A stretch of 29,221 nucleotides of DNA from contig JACJXV010000046.1 of the NCBI GenBank assembly GCA_020636445.1, positions 1 through 29,221 on the forward strand, read 5' to 3'. Within the stretch, counting starts at the first letter, position 1; each line of letters starts with the position of its first letter. This DNA comes from Lewinellaceae bacterium. Its GTDB lineage: Bacteria > Bacteroidota > Bacteroidia > Chitinophagales > Saprospiraceae. A program made the translations under genes and the position numbers. Positions 6,505-14,404 of the stretch are shown piece by piece. The notes below the pieces were generated by a model. That model worked only from the letters and a program-made list of their open reading frames with translations, searched no databases and was not told the DNA's origin.

Positions 6505-8415
6505 ATGCGAATACCAATACGGTTTATCAGGGTATTGATTAGTTTGGGGATAACCGTGCCGGTTATGGCTCAGGAATCTACGCTGGACACTACGGTATCG
6601 CTGCGCCCGGTAGAAATTCGCGCGGGCCGCCTTTATGTGGGGACCTCCCGAACGACCTGGCAATTGGATACGCTGCAACGGGAGATCCAACGTACCGGTA
6701 GCCTTGGGGATGTCTTAGCGGCTGCCGGCACCTGGTATATAAAAAACTATGGCCCTGGGCGGTTAGCGACTTCGTCGGCTCGTGGAGGTGCTGCTGCTCA
6801 TACCGCTGTATTGTGGAATGGATTCAATATTGCCAGCCCCTTGTTGGGCCAGGTAGATTTATCCCTGCTGCCGGTGGCCTTCGCCAGCGAAGTCATTGTC
6901 GAGAATGGTGGAGGTAGTGCTGGTTGGGGCAGCGGTGCGATCGGTGGGATAATCCACTGGCAGTCACGCCCACAGTTCACCCCCGGGTGGGAGGCTGGTG
7001 TTCAACTGAGCAGAGGGAGTTTTGGACAGCATCAGGAAATGGTTCAGTTGCAGCGTAGTTCGGAGCACTGGAGTGGCGGCTTACGGGTGCTTCAGCAGGG
7101 AGGAGACTTTGATTTTCCTTATACGGACCTTTTTGGTGAGAACCGGCGGCAGACTAATGCCCGCTACCGCCAACGAGGAATCCTCAGTGAACAACACTGG
7201 CAGGGTAAGGGGCAGCGCTGGAGCTGGAATAGTTGGTATCAATCGGCTGATCGGCAAATACCGCCTACCTGGAGTCAGGCCAGCAGCCAGGCGAGGCAAG
7301 TGGATGCCGCCTGGCGCAATACCCTGGAATACCGGCATGATCGTGGCCGATTGCCCTGGCAGGTTCGAGCTGCCTGGTTCGACGAAACCCTTCATTATAC
7401 CGACTCGGTAGCCCGCCTGGATAGTCGCAGCCGGGGTACCTCTCTGATTACGGAAGGTATTGTTGCCTGGCCGGTCAATCCTTCCTGGCGGTTTCAGGTC
7501 GGCATATACCAGGCCTGGTTACGGGGGGAAGCCGATAACTATGCGCGCATTGAACAGGAGTATCGCCGGGCACTCTGGGGGGAGGCGTCAGGGCTAAGCC
7601 GCGATGGCCATTGGCAGGGTAAAATAACCCTCCGCCAGGAATGGGCGCCAGGGATTACCGGACCCCTGACTCCGGATTTGCAGCTTACCTATCAGCCTTC
7701 GGTGAGGCAACAGTACTGGGTCACCCTGCAACAGAATTACCGCATTCCTACCTTCAATGATCGCTATTGGTTGCCCGGCGGAAATCCGGAACTCTTACCC
7801 GAACAAGGCTGGGGACAAGAGATTGGCGTTCGCCTGAATAGCCGGGTGAAAAACGGCTGGTCCTGGAAGAGCCGACAAACAATCTTTCACCGGCGGGTAC
7901 GCAACTGGATCAGCTGGGTGCCCCAGGGCGGGGAAATCTGGAGTCCGGAAAATATCCAGCGGGTCCGCAGTTATGGCCTGGAAGTGCAGCCGACGCTGTT
8001 TTGGGTGCGGAATAGTTTCCGCATGGGGATAGAAGGGCAGTATTCCTGGGTACGTTCCCGTAACGACTTGCGACGAAGCGTAACAGATCCTGCCTGGCAA
8101 AAACAACTTATTTATGTTCCGGAGCACCAGGCAAGTTTGCAGGTATCGGCACAGCACCACGGCTGGAAACTGGCCTACCAGCAGCGATGGCTTGGGCAGG
8201 TTTATACCCTTCCGGACCATTCTGAGGGCTTACCGGCGTTCACCACTGCGGATATTTTTCTGCAATACACACTTGCTCAAAAACAAGCATCCTGGCAATG
8301 CTGGTTGCGGGTTGGTAATGTCTGGGGTGCCGATTACCAGGTGGTCACCGGCCGACCGATGCCCGGCCGATCCGGCGAAATAGGCATACAATTTTCACGA
8401 AAAGCTAAACGATAG
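6505..8415 (+). CDS. btuB: BtuB-like TonB-dependent cobalamin receptor
   Basis: This 636-aa outer-membrane beta-barrel receptor imports B12 using TonB energy. A signal peptide (MRIPIRFIRVLISLGITVPVMAQ) is followed by a TonB-box-like stretch near residues 30-40 (TVSLRPVEIRAG). A plug domain covers about 60-155, with SARGGAAAHTAVLWNGFNIA, a VIVENGGGSAGWGSGAIGG segment and the usual Gly-rich end. The rest is the barrel with many aromatic beta strands and a C-terminal strand ending GEIGIQFSRKAKR. Substrate assignment rests on the cobalamin riboswitch directly upstream and the BtuG-like gene two positions downstream. The next gene begins 5 bp after the stop, so the three genes form an operon. Confidence 0.9.
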   Translation: MRIPIRFIRVLISLGITVPVMAQESTLDTTVSLRPVEIRAGRLYVGTSRTTWQLDTLQREIQRTGSLGDVLAAAGTWYIKNYGPGRLATSSARGGAAAHTAVLWNGFNIASPLLGQVDLSLLPVAFASEVIVENGGGSAGWGSGAIGGIIHWQSRPQFTPGWEAGVQLSRGSFGQHQEMVQLQRSSEHWSGGLRVLQQGGDFDFPYTDLFGENRRQTNARYRQRGILSEQHWQGKGQRWSWNSWYQSADRQIPPTWSQASSQARQVDAAWRNTLEYRHDRGRLPWQVRAAWFDETLHYTDSVARLDSRSRGTSLITEGIVAWPVNPSWRFQVGIYQAWLRGEADNYARIEQEYRRALWGEASGLSRDGHWQGKITLRQEWAPGITGPLTPDLQLTYQPSVRQQYWVTLQQNYRIPTFNDRYWLPGGNPELLPEQGWGQEIGVRLNSRVKNGWSWKSRQTIFHRRVRNWISWVPQGGEIWSPENIQRVRSYGLEVQPTLFWVRNSFRMGIEGQYSWVRSRNDLRRSVTDPAWQKQLIYVPEHQASLQVSAQHHGWKLAYQQRWLGQVYTLPDHSEGLPAFTTADIFLQYTLAQKQASWQCWLRVGNVWGADYQVVTGRPMPGRSGEIGIQFSRKAKR

Positions 8416-8420
8416 TCTTT

Positions 8421-10043
8421 ATGCGCAAACAGGTCTTCCTTTATGTATGGGTATTATGCGGAACGTTGCCAGCACTGAACGCCCAGCGGATTGCTGGCTT
8501 TGAAAATTTTTCATTACCCGTGGATACCGTGCTCAATGGCCAGGATGGCAGCAGTGGGTACGCAAGTGGGGATGTATTCTTCCCGTGTGTCTATAGTCCG
8601 GATTTTGGAGGGTACTGGGCCTCAGGTTGGGCGGTTTCGACCATGACGGATAGCCTCACGCCGGGTTTTGGGAATTTGTATAGTGCCCGTCCTGGAAGCG
8701 GTGCCAATGGCTCCCTCGCTTATGCTATTGGTCAGCAACGAGCAGTACTGCGACTGACGGGGATTGCTGCGGGTCGGGCGGTTCAGGGCCTTTCGGTGAC
8801 CAATACGGCATACACCTATTACAGTATGCGGGATGGAGATATGTTTGCTAAAAAATTTGGCGGCGTGACCGGGCAGGATCCCGATTTTTTTTCCTTGACT
8901 ATCCGTGCCTGGCATGCCGGGGTACAACAAGTGGATAGTGTGGTGGTATACCTGGCAGATTTCCGGTCGGATGATTCTGCTGCTGATTTTTTACTTGATC
9001 ACTGGCAGTATGTAGATGTAACCTCGCTGGGCGCTGCGGATAGCTTGGTTTTTACACTGAATTCTTCCGATCGGGGTGATTTTGGCATAAATACCCCACT
9101 ATTTTTTGCGTTGGATGAGGTGCTCACTTATGACCCGGCCACGGAGGCGGCATTCCCTGCTGATTCGGCCGCTTTTGTTGCCTGGGCTACCGGGATTGAC
9201 CTGCAGCGCGGGTGGCAAAATATTGCGCAACCGGATTCCGGCTATGCGAGCGCTGGATTGCCGGATGCCGCACTGGGGCGGCCAGGGGAAAACGGCACCG
9301 TTAGCCTCGGGGATGGAGGAATAGCCACCCTTACCTTTGCCCAACCGATAACCGATGGACCCGGAGCTGATTTTGCCGTCTTTGAAAACGGATTTCCAGC
9401 CAGTGGCGGCTATTTCCTGGAGCTGGCTTTCGTAGAAGTCAGTTCGGATGGGGAAAATTTTGTACGTTTTCCCGCCTACAGCCTGGTGGATACCAGCGCG
9501 CAACTCGGTGCTTTTGGAACGATGCGGCCGGAACAGCTGGTAAATCTGGCAGGAAAGTTTCCGGCTCGTCTGGGTACTCCTTTTGACCTGCGGGTTTTGG
9601 AAGGGCGCCCGGGCCTGGATATTAGCCGCATTACCCATGTCCGCCTGATTGATGTGGTGGGTAGCCTGGATCCCGCTTTTGCCAGCTATGATGCCAGCGG
9701 GCGCCCCATCAACGATCCCTGGCCAACGGCTTTTCCCTCTAGTGGTTTTGACCTGGATGCCGTAGGCGTAATTCATCAATCTTTGGTATCCGCTACACAA
9801 CAACCCAATCCAGCGACAGCCATTCGGGTATGGCCCAACCCCGCTGATGAGGGTATCTGGTTGGCATTGCCACAAGCTGGTGCCGGTTGGTCATGGCAGT
9901 GGTTTGATTCCCTGGGCAGACAATTAGGTAGTGGCTTTGCCCAGGACTCTTTCCTTTCGCTGGCTGGTATGCCGTCCGGCATGGGGTGGCTGCGCTGGCA
10001 ACAAGGAACTGCATGGGGTATATTGCGCGTGCAAAAACGATAA
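8421..10043 (+). CDS. DUF4465 B12-operon surface protein with second domain and T9SS tail
   Basis: This is a 540-aa secreted protein. A signal peptide ends near residue 21 (LPALNAQ). Residues 25-240 match the DUF4465 pattern: GFENFSLPVDTVLNG, then a YASG stretch, SVTNTAYTYYSM and VYLADFRSDDSAADFLLDHW. A second beta-rich domain spans about 250-452 (GLPDAALGRPGENGTVSLG, FAVFENGF, LAFVEVSSDG, FDLDAVGVIH), resembling a jelly-roll carbohydrate- or ligand-binding fold. Residues 465-540 (VWPNPADEGIW to the end) form a type A T9SS sorting domain. DUF4465 proteins recur in Bacteroidota cobalamin operons, so a surface corrinoid-capture or receptor-partner role is likely. The exact function is not established from sequence. 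Confidence 0.82.
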   Translation: MRKQVFLYVWVLCGTLPALNAQRIAGFENFSLPVDTVLNGQDGSSGYASGDVFFPCVYSPDFGGYWASGWAVSTMTDSLTPGFGNLYSARPGSGANGSLAYAIGQQRAVLRLTGIAAGRAVQGLSVTNTAYTYYSMRDGDMFAKKFGGVTGQDPDFFSLTIRAWHAGVQQVDSVVVYLADFRSDDSAADFLLDHWQYVDVTSLGAADSLVFTLNSSDRGDFGINTPLFFALDEVLTYDPATEAAFPADSAAFVAWATGIDLQRGWQNIAQPDSGYASAGLPDAALGRPGENGTVSLGDGGIATLTFAQPITDGPGADFAVFENGFPASGGYFLELAFVEVSSDGENFVRFPAYSLVDTSAQLGAFGTMRPEQLVNLAGKFPARLGTPFDLRVLEGRPGLDISRITHVRLIDVVGSLDPAFASYDASGRPINDPWPTAFPSSGFDLDAVGVIHQSLVSATQQPNPATAIRVWPNPADEGIWLALPQAGAGWSWQWFDSLGRQLGSGFAQDSFLSLAGMPSGMGWLRWQQGTAWGILRVQKR

Positions 10044-10047
10044 AACG

Positions 10048-11088
10048 ATGAGAAAGTACCTAGGGATATTGCTTTTCGGGTTAGGTATTCTGATGACGGG
10101 GTGTAACCCCGACCCCCCCCCGACTCCGGTTGATCCCGGCAACTCCCCTTCGCAGGCAGTGGGGGGGTGTTATGTGGTTAACGAGGGAGGGTTTAACTAC
10201 GGCAACGCCATGGTTGGGTTCTGGCAGAAGGCAACGGGAACCTACAAGACAGATTTATTTCGGCAAGCTAACCAACGGGCTCTGGGCGATGTGCTACAGC
10301 ATATGTATATCCGCGGCGATACCGCTATGCTGGTGCTCAATAACTCCGGCCGGATAGAGCTGGTCGACGTCGAGGACTTTCGGTCGCTGGGCGCGATCGT
10401 CGGTCTCGTTTCGCCGCGCTACATACAACCCCTGGCAGGTACGAAGGCCTATGTGACAGACCTCTATAGCCAGGGAGTTACGATTGTTGACCTGGCTACA
10501 CGCCAGCGCACGGGAAAGATACCCCTGCCCGGCTGGACAGAGGAGCTAGCATATACCCAGGGAAAGGTTTATGTGACGAATCGCTACGCAGATTACCTAT
10601 ACGTAATCGACCCTGCTGTGGACCGGGTTATTGACAGCCTGCTCATCGGTTACGGTGGCGGGGCTATCGAAATAGATAAGACGGGGCAATTGTGGGTATT
10701 TGGTGCAGGTGATCCTCTTGCGGGTAAATCCGGGGGTATTTATCGGGTCAATCCGCAGAACCGCGAAGTACGCTCCTTTATCTTTCCTGCCAATGCGGAT
10801 GTTTTTCCGCGGCTGGCCATGAATGCTGCTAAGGATACGCTTTACTACCTGCAGGGAGGCGTGTACGCGCTGCCGATAACGGCGAATGCTTTACCCACTC
10901 AACCTTTAATTCCTGCCCAGCGAAGAACCTTCTATGGGTTGGCGGTAAACCCGGCGAACAGCCATATATTTGTTACCGATGCCAAGGATTATCTGCAGCG
11001 TGGCGATCTTTGGGAGTACACGCCGCAGGGGGAGCCGTTGCAGTCCATTCAGGTAGGTATTATCCCTAATGATGTAATCTTTTATTGA
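10048..11088 (+). CDS. btuG: BtuG-like beta-propeller surface lipoprotein
   Basis: The 346-aa protein starts at the ATG at 10048, four bases after the previous stop; the longer upstream frame is discarded because this start gives a lipoprotein signal MRKYLGILLFGLGILMTGC with lipidated Cys19. A Pro-rich spacer follows. The body has YVTN/beta-propeller blades such as AYVTDLYSQGVTIVDLATRQ and VYVTNRYADYLYVIDPAVDR. In Bacteroides, BtuG is a seven-bladed-propeller lipoprotein that binds B12 with very high affinity and caps BtuB. The fold, lipidation and operon position agree with that. A DUF5074-type propeller of another role is the main alternative. It is the last gene of the riboswitch operon, ending before a strong hairpin. 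Confidence 0.85.
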   Translation: MRKYLGILLFGLGILMTGCNPDPPPTPVDPGNSPSQAVGGCYVVNEGGFNYGNAMVGFWQKATGTYKTDLFRQANQRALGDVLQHMYIRGDTAMLVLNNSGRIELVDVEDFRSLGAIVGLVSPRYIQPLAGTKAYVTDLYSQGVTIVDLATRQRTGKIPLPGWTEELAYTQGKVYVTNRYADYLYVIDPAVDRVIDSLLIGYGGGAIEIDKTGQLWVFGAGDPLAGKSGGIYRVNPQNREVRSFIFPANADVFPRLAMNAAKDTLYYLQGGVYALPITANALPTQPLIPAQRRTFYGLAVNPANSHIFVTDAKDYLQRGDLWEYTPQGEPLQSIQVGIIPNDVIFY

Positions 11089-11096
11089 TCCTTCGC

Positions 11097-11135
11097 TGGG
11101 TTGGAAAATGTCATAGGACAGGATTTTCCAACCCA
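11097..11135 (+). terminator. 12-bp hairpin after the B12 operon
   Basis: TGGGTTGGAAAA (11097-11108) pairs perfectly with TTTTCCAACCCA (11124-11135) around a 15-base loop. It lies between btuG and the glycosidase gene. There is no immediate T-run on the 3' side, although TTTTTAAAAA follows about 10 bases later. It may be a terminator, an RNA-stabilising structure or a processing site. Confidence 0.5.
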
Positions 11136-11193
11136 CTGCGCAACGTTTTTAAAAAGGGTATTTTTCCCGGAGTATATCACCGTTAAACACCAG

Positions 11194-13779
11194 ATGATGA
11201 TGCGAAAGAAGCTCAACCTGATAACCCTGATAATGACCATCACAGGGCTGACTGTTTTAGCCCAACCCCGGCAAGCTGACGTTGTCGTGGATGCTCAGGG
11301 AGTGATGCGCTGGGGAGGTACCCAGGAAGAGGTCTATGGTTTTGGCGTTAATTATACGGCGCCTTTTGCGCATGCCTATCGCCAGGCCCAAGGAATGGGG
11401 ATAAACCTGGAGCAGGCGATCCGCGACGATGTCTACCATTTTGCCCGGCTGGGGTTTGATCTCTACCGTGTACATGTCTGGGACACGGAAATTAGTGACA
11501 CGCTGGGTAATTTACTGGAAAACGAACATTTGCGGCTTTTTGACTTTCTGGTAAAAGAAGTCAAAAGCCGGGGTATGAACCTGGTGATTACGCCTATTGC
11601 TTTTTGGGGCAATGGGTGGCCGGAACCCGATGAACCCACCCCGGGGTTTTCAGCTAAATATGGCAAGGACGGCTGTCTGACCCAGGAAGGGGCCATCAAG
11701 GCCCAGGAAAACTATCTGGCTCAGTTTCTGAACCATGTCAATCCTTATACCGGGTTGGCATATAAAGAGGATCCGGCTGTACTGGCTTTTGAAGTAAGTA
11801 ATGAACCGCACCATCAGCAGGAAGCTCCCGCTGTAACGGCTTTTATCAAACGGATGGTAGGAGCCATGCGGAGTACCGGATGTAAAAAGCCCATTTTTTA
11901 CAATGTCAGCCACCGGGTGCATTTGGCGGAGGCTTATTTCGCATCCGGTATCCAGGGGGGTACGTTTCAGTGGTACCCTACTGGGCTCGGTTCCCGGCAT
12001 GAATTAGGCGGCAACCTGCTTCCTAATGTGGACCGGTATGCAATTCCTTTTGATAGCGTAATTCGCAAAGCAGGAGGAGCTAAAATCGTCTATGAGTTCG
12101 ATGCTGCCGATGTGGGCCGATCATATATCTATCCGGTAATGGCCCGCAGTTTCCGGACAGCAGGTATTCAGGTGGCGACCCATTTTGCCTATGATCCAAC
12201 ATTTTTAGGTCCCTTTAATACCGAGTACAATACTCATTATATGAACCTGGTGTATGCACCACAAAAGGCATTGAGTTTAAAAATTGCCGCTGCGGTTTTT
12301 CACCAGGTTCCCCGCTACCAGTCCTACGGAGCGTATCCTGCTAATCTGTCTTTCGGCGATTTCCGGGTTAGCTATGAACAAGACCTGGCGGAGCTGGTCA
12401 ACAGTGAGCAGTTTTTCTATACCAATCACACCACTACCCGGCCTCCTGCGCCAGAACGCCTGCAGGAAGTAGCAGGTTGGGGCCTTTCACCAGTCGTGGA
12501 CTACCCGGGCAGTGGGGCCTACTTTCTGGACCGCCTGGCTCCGGGTGTCTGGCGGCTGGAAGTGATGCCCGATGCCGTTTGGACCCAGGATCCTTTCGGG
12601 TGGAATTCACCCCATCAGCGATTAGCCGAAACACAATGGCGAACCTGGCCTATGCAGATTCGGCTCCCGGATCTGGGAGAGCGCTTTTCGATCAAAGGTC
12701 TGCAGCCTGGCAATACGTACCGTGGGCAGGCGGACCGGGGTATTGTTACTGTCCAGCCGGGTACATATCTGTTGGTAAAAGCGGGCACGTCGACCCAACT
12801 TACCGGGGAATCCCTGTGGAAAAATATTCGGTTGGATGAATTTTCGGCACCACCATCAGCGGTGGATAAAATAATGGTGCGGCATGAACCGAGTGTATCG
12901 GTTCTGGCTGGGCAAGAGATCACGATCAGCGCCCAGGTGGTTAGCCCGGGTGTTCCCCGGTCGGTAGTGTTACAGGTAAATGCCGGCTGGCGACCTGCCC
13001 GGATAGTCATGCAGCCCTCCGGGGCGAATCAATATACAGCCCGGATTCCCAAAGAAATGGTGAGGGAAGGCTTGTTGACTTATCATTTGGTAGTAGAGAC
13101 TGCTAAGGGAGTACATACCTGGCCGGAGAACCGACCAGGCGGTACGCGTGATTGGGATTTTGGCCGGCCACAACCCTACGAAGTAGTCGTATTGCCGACC
13201 GGTAGCCCCGTTTACTTGTTTGCGGCCAACCGGGATCGCGGTTGGGTTGATGGCACCTGGTTGCCGGGATTACGGTGGGTGCCAACAGCGGTGCCCGGGC
13301 AGTGGGAGTATCAGGTTTGGGTAGACAAGTTGTTTCGCCCGGACGAAGAGAACCTGAATGGCGAACGGATTGATGATTATTCGTTTCGGCACTTCTTTGG
13401 TACACAAGTCGCTGGTTTTCGGGAGGAGCTAGGATTCAAGAAGAAGCTGATATTACGGGGCAGATCGTTGACTGACGGGCCATCCACGATTCAGGTAGCC
13501 GTCATATTGCAGGATGGCTCTGCCTTTGGAGCCCTGGTTACCGTGCCACCGCAGTCGGGAGATTGTGCAGTGCCTTTAGCGGATTTTAAGCGGGTACCGG
13601 TGGTCACCTTGCCACGACCTTATCCGACTTTTTTACCCTACTTTTTTGCCGATGGAAATGCAAAGACACTGGATTTGAGGCAGGCTGAATCGCTGCAGAT
13701 CTCTCTGGGACCTGGGCTGCCGGCAGCAGCGCTGGAGATGCCGCAGGGGGTAGCGATTGAGTCGGTGCGGGTAGAATAG
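11194..13779 (+). CDS. GH5-like glycoside hydrolase with C-terminal beta domains
   Basis: This 861-aa secreted glycosidase may start at any of three consecutive ATGs (11194, 11197, 11200); all give a signal peptide ending TVLAQ. The catalytic part, residues 30-350, is a TIM-barrel of the cellulase/mannanase (GH5, clan GH-A) type: GFGVNYTAPF, LYRVHVWDTE, NLVITPIAFW, LAFEVSNEPHH with acid/base Glu204, and KIVYEFDAADV with nucleophile candidate Glu301. C-terminal beta domains run from about 350 to the end, including a segment YPTFLPYFFADG that looks like a CBM. No T9SS tail is seen. The substrate (beta-mannan, glucan or other) is unknown. It may be read through from the B12 operon, or have its own promoter, as the gap from btuG is 105 bp. 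Confidence 0.83.
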   Translation: MMMRKKLNLITLIMTITGLTVLAQPRQADVVVDAQGVMRWGGTQEEVYGFGVNYTAPFAHAYRQAQGMGINLEQAIRDDVYHFARLGFDLYRVHVWDTEISDTLGNLLENEHLRLFDFLVKEVKSRGMNLVITPIAFWGNGWPEPDEPTPGFSAKYGKDGCLTQEGAIKAQENYLAQFLNHVNPYTGLAYKEDPAVLAFEVSNEPHHQQEAPAVTAFIKRMVGAMRSTGCKKPIFYNVSHRVHLAEAYFASGIQGGTFQWYPTGLGSRHELGGNLLPNVDRYAIPFDSVIRKAGGAKIVYEFDAADVGRSYIYPVMARSFRTAGIQVATHFAYDPTFLGPFNTEYNTHYMNLVYAPQKALSLKIAAAVFHQVPRYQSYGAYPANLSFGDFRVSYEQDLAELVNSEQFFYTNHTTTRPPAPERLQEVAGWGLSPVVDYPGSGAYFLDRLAPGVWRLEVMPDAVWTQDPFGWNSPHQRLAETQWRTWPMQIRLPDLGERFSIKGLQPGNTYRGQADRGIVTVQPGTYLLVKAGTSTQLTGESLWKNIRLDEFSAPPSAVDKIMVRHEPSVSVLAGQEITISAQVVSPGVPRSVVLQVNAGWRPARIVMQPSGANQYTARIPKEMVREGLLTYHLVVETAKGVHTWPENRPGGTRDWDFGRPQPYEVVVLPTGSPVYLFAANRDRGWVDGTWLPGLRWVPTAVPGQWEYQVWVDKLFRPDEENLNGERIDDYSFRHFFGTQVAGFREELGFKKKLILRGRSLTDGPSTIQVAVILQDGSAFGALVTVPPQSGDCAVPLADFKRVPVVTLPRPYPTFLPYFFADGNAKTLDLRQAESLQISLGPGLPAAALEMPQGVAIESVRVE

Positions 13780-13795
13780 CTTACAGGAGGAGGAG

Positions 13796-13831
13796 ATGTT
13801 GGCGCTTCAGTTCTGGATGACACGCCAACAT
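13796..13831. terminator. Bidirectional hairpin between convergent genes
   Basis: ATGTTGGCG (13796-13804) and CGCCAACAT (13823-13831) form a perfect 9-bp stem with an 18-base loop. It fills the 59-bp gap between the convergent glycosidase and acidic lipoprotein genes, as expected of a shared terminator. The T-runs are weak. Confidence 0.55.
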
Positions 13832-13838
13832 GCTGCCT

Positions 13839-14393
13839 TTAATTACTTACCGTTACATTAAAGGTGACCTCTGCGTCTGTTTCTCCGGTGCTGCAGGCTG
13901 CGGTACTGCCTTTCTCCGGCTCGTGCTTCAGGGTAACCTTCAGGGTGCCCGTCCCCGCTGCTGTAGTGGAGAAAGACCCCTTTAATCCCAATGTTTGGTT
14001 GTTAGTATCCTTATCCGTTACAGTTACCGTAGGCATAGATCCTGTGCTGGCATAACAGATGAGATGCTCGGCACTTTCTTCTTCTACCTCTTCGGTGATG
14101 TCTTCGATCTTGCCTGAATCAGATTCATCGAGGAAGGAGACACTCAGGGTATAGCTGGAATTACTTTTCAGCAATACCTCATCGCCCGTGGGTGGAAGGC
14201 CACCGTCACCATCGAGGTCGCGAACGTTGAAAACGGTGGTTTGGTTAGTTGTGGTATTCGTAATGGACAGTCTAACCGTAGTGATCAATTCCTGTTCGTT
14301 TTCCGCGTCCAGGTCTTTATCCTTTTCACAGCTTGAAAAGCTCAGGGCTAAAAGGATAACTAATCCGAAGAGAAAAGATGGTTTGCTTGTCAT
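13839..14393 (-). CDS. Acidic outer-membrane lipoprotein of the metal-uptake operon
   Basis: This 184-aa lipoprotein has a signal with lipobox LSFSSC (Cys22) and an acidic start (CEKDKDLDAENEQELITT). The body is beta-rich, with VFNVRDLDGDGG at about 56-67 and the acidic stretch EDITEEVEEESAEHLICYA around 96-114. Similar Bacteroidota lipoproteins with a DLDGDGG motif and a DITEExEEExxEH motif commonly accompany TonB receptors of putative metal-uptake loci. The acidic/His stretch could bind a metal ion. It starts 11 bp after the TonB receptor stop, so it is the distal gene of that operon. Zinc is the likely metal given the adjacent Zur-like regulator, but this is inference. Confidence 0.75.
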   Translation of the reverse strand: MTSKPSFLFGLVILLALSFSSCEKDKDLDAENEQELITTVRLSITNTTTNQTTVFNVRDLDGDGGLPPTGDEVLLKSNSSYTLSVSFLDESDSGKIEDITEEVEEESAEHLICYASTGSMPTVTVTDKDTNNQTLGLKGSFSTTAAGTGTLKVTLKHEPEKGSTAACSTGETDAEVTFNVTVSN

Positions 14394-14404
14394 GGTGTCA
14401 AGTA

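Noticed and set aside
6234..6538. Overlapping Cys-rich small frames
   Set aside because: They lie in the conserved cobalamin riboswitch and its expression platform; conserved RNA blocks explain the sequence.
9099..9875. 258-codon minus-strand frame within the DUF4465 gene
   Set aside because: It is antisense to a well-supported gene with signal peptide, domains and sorting tail. Its product has no family features.
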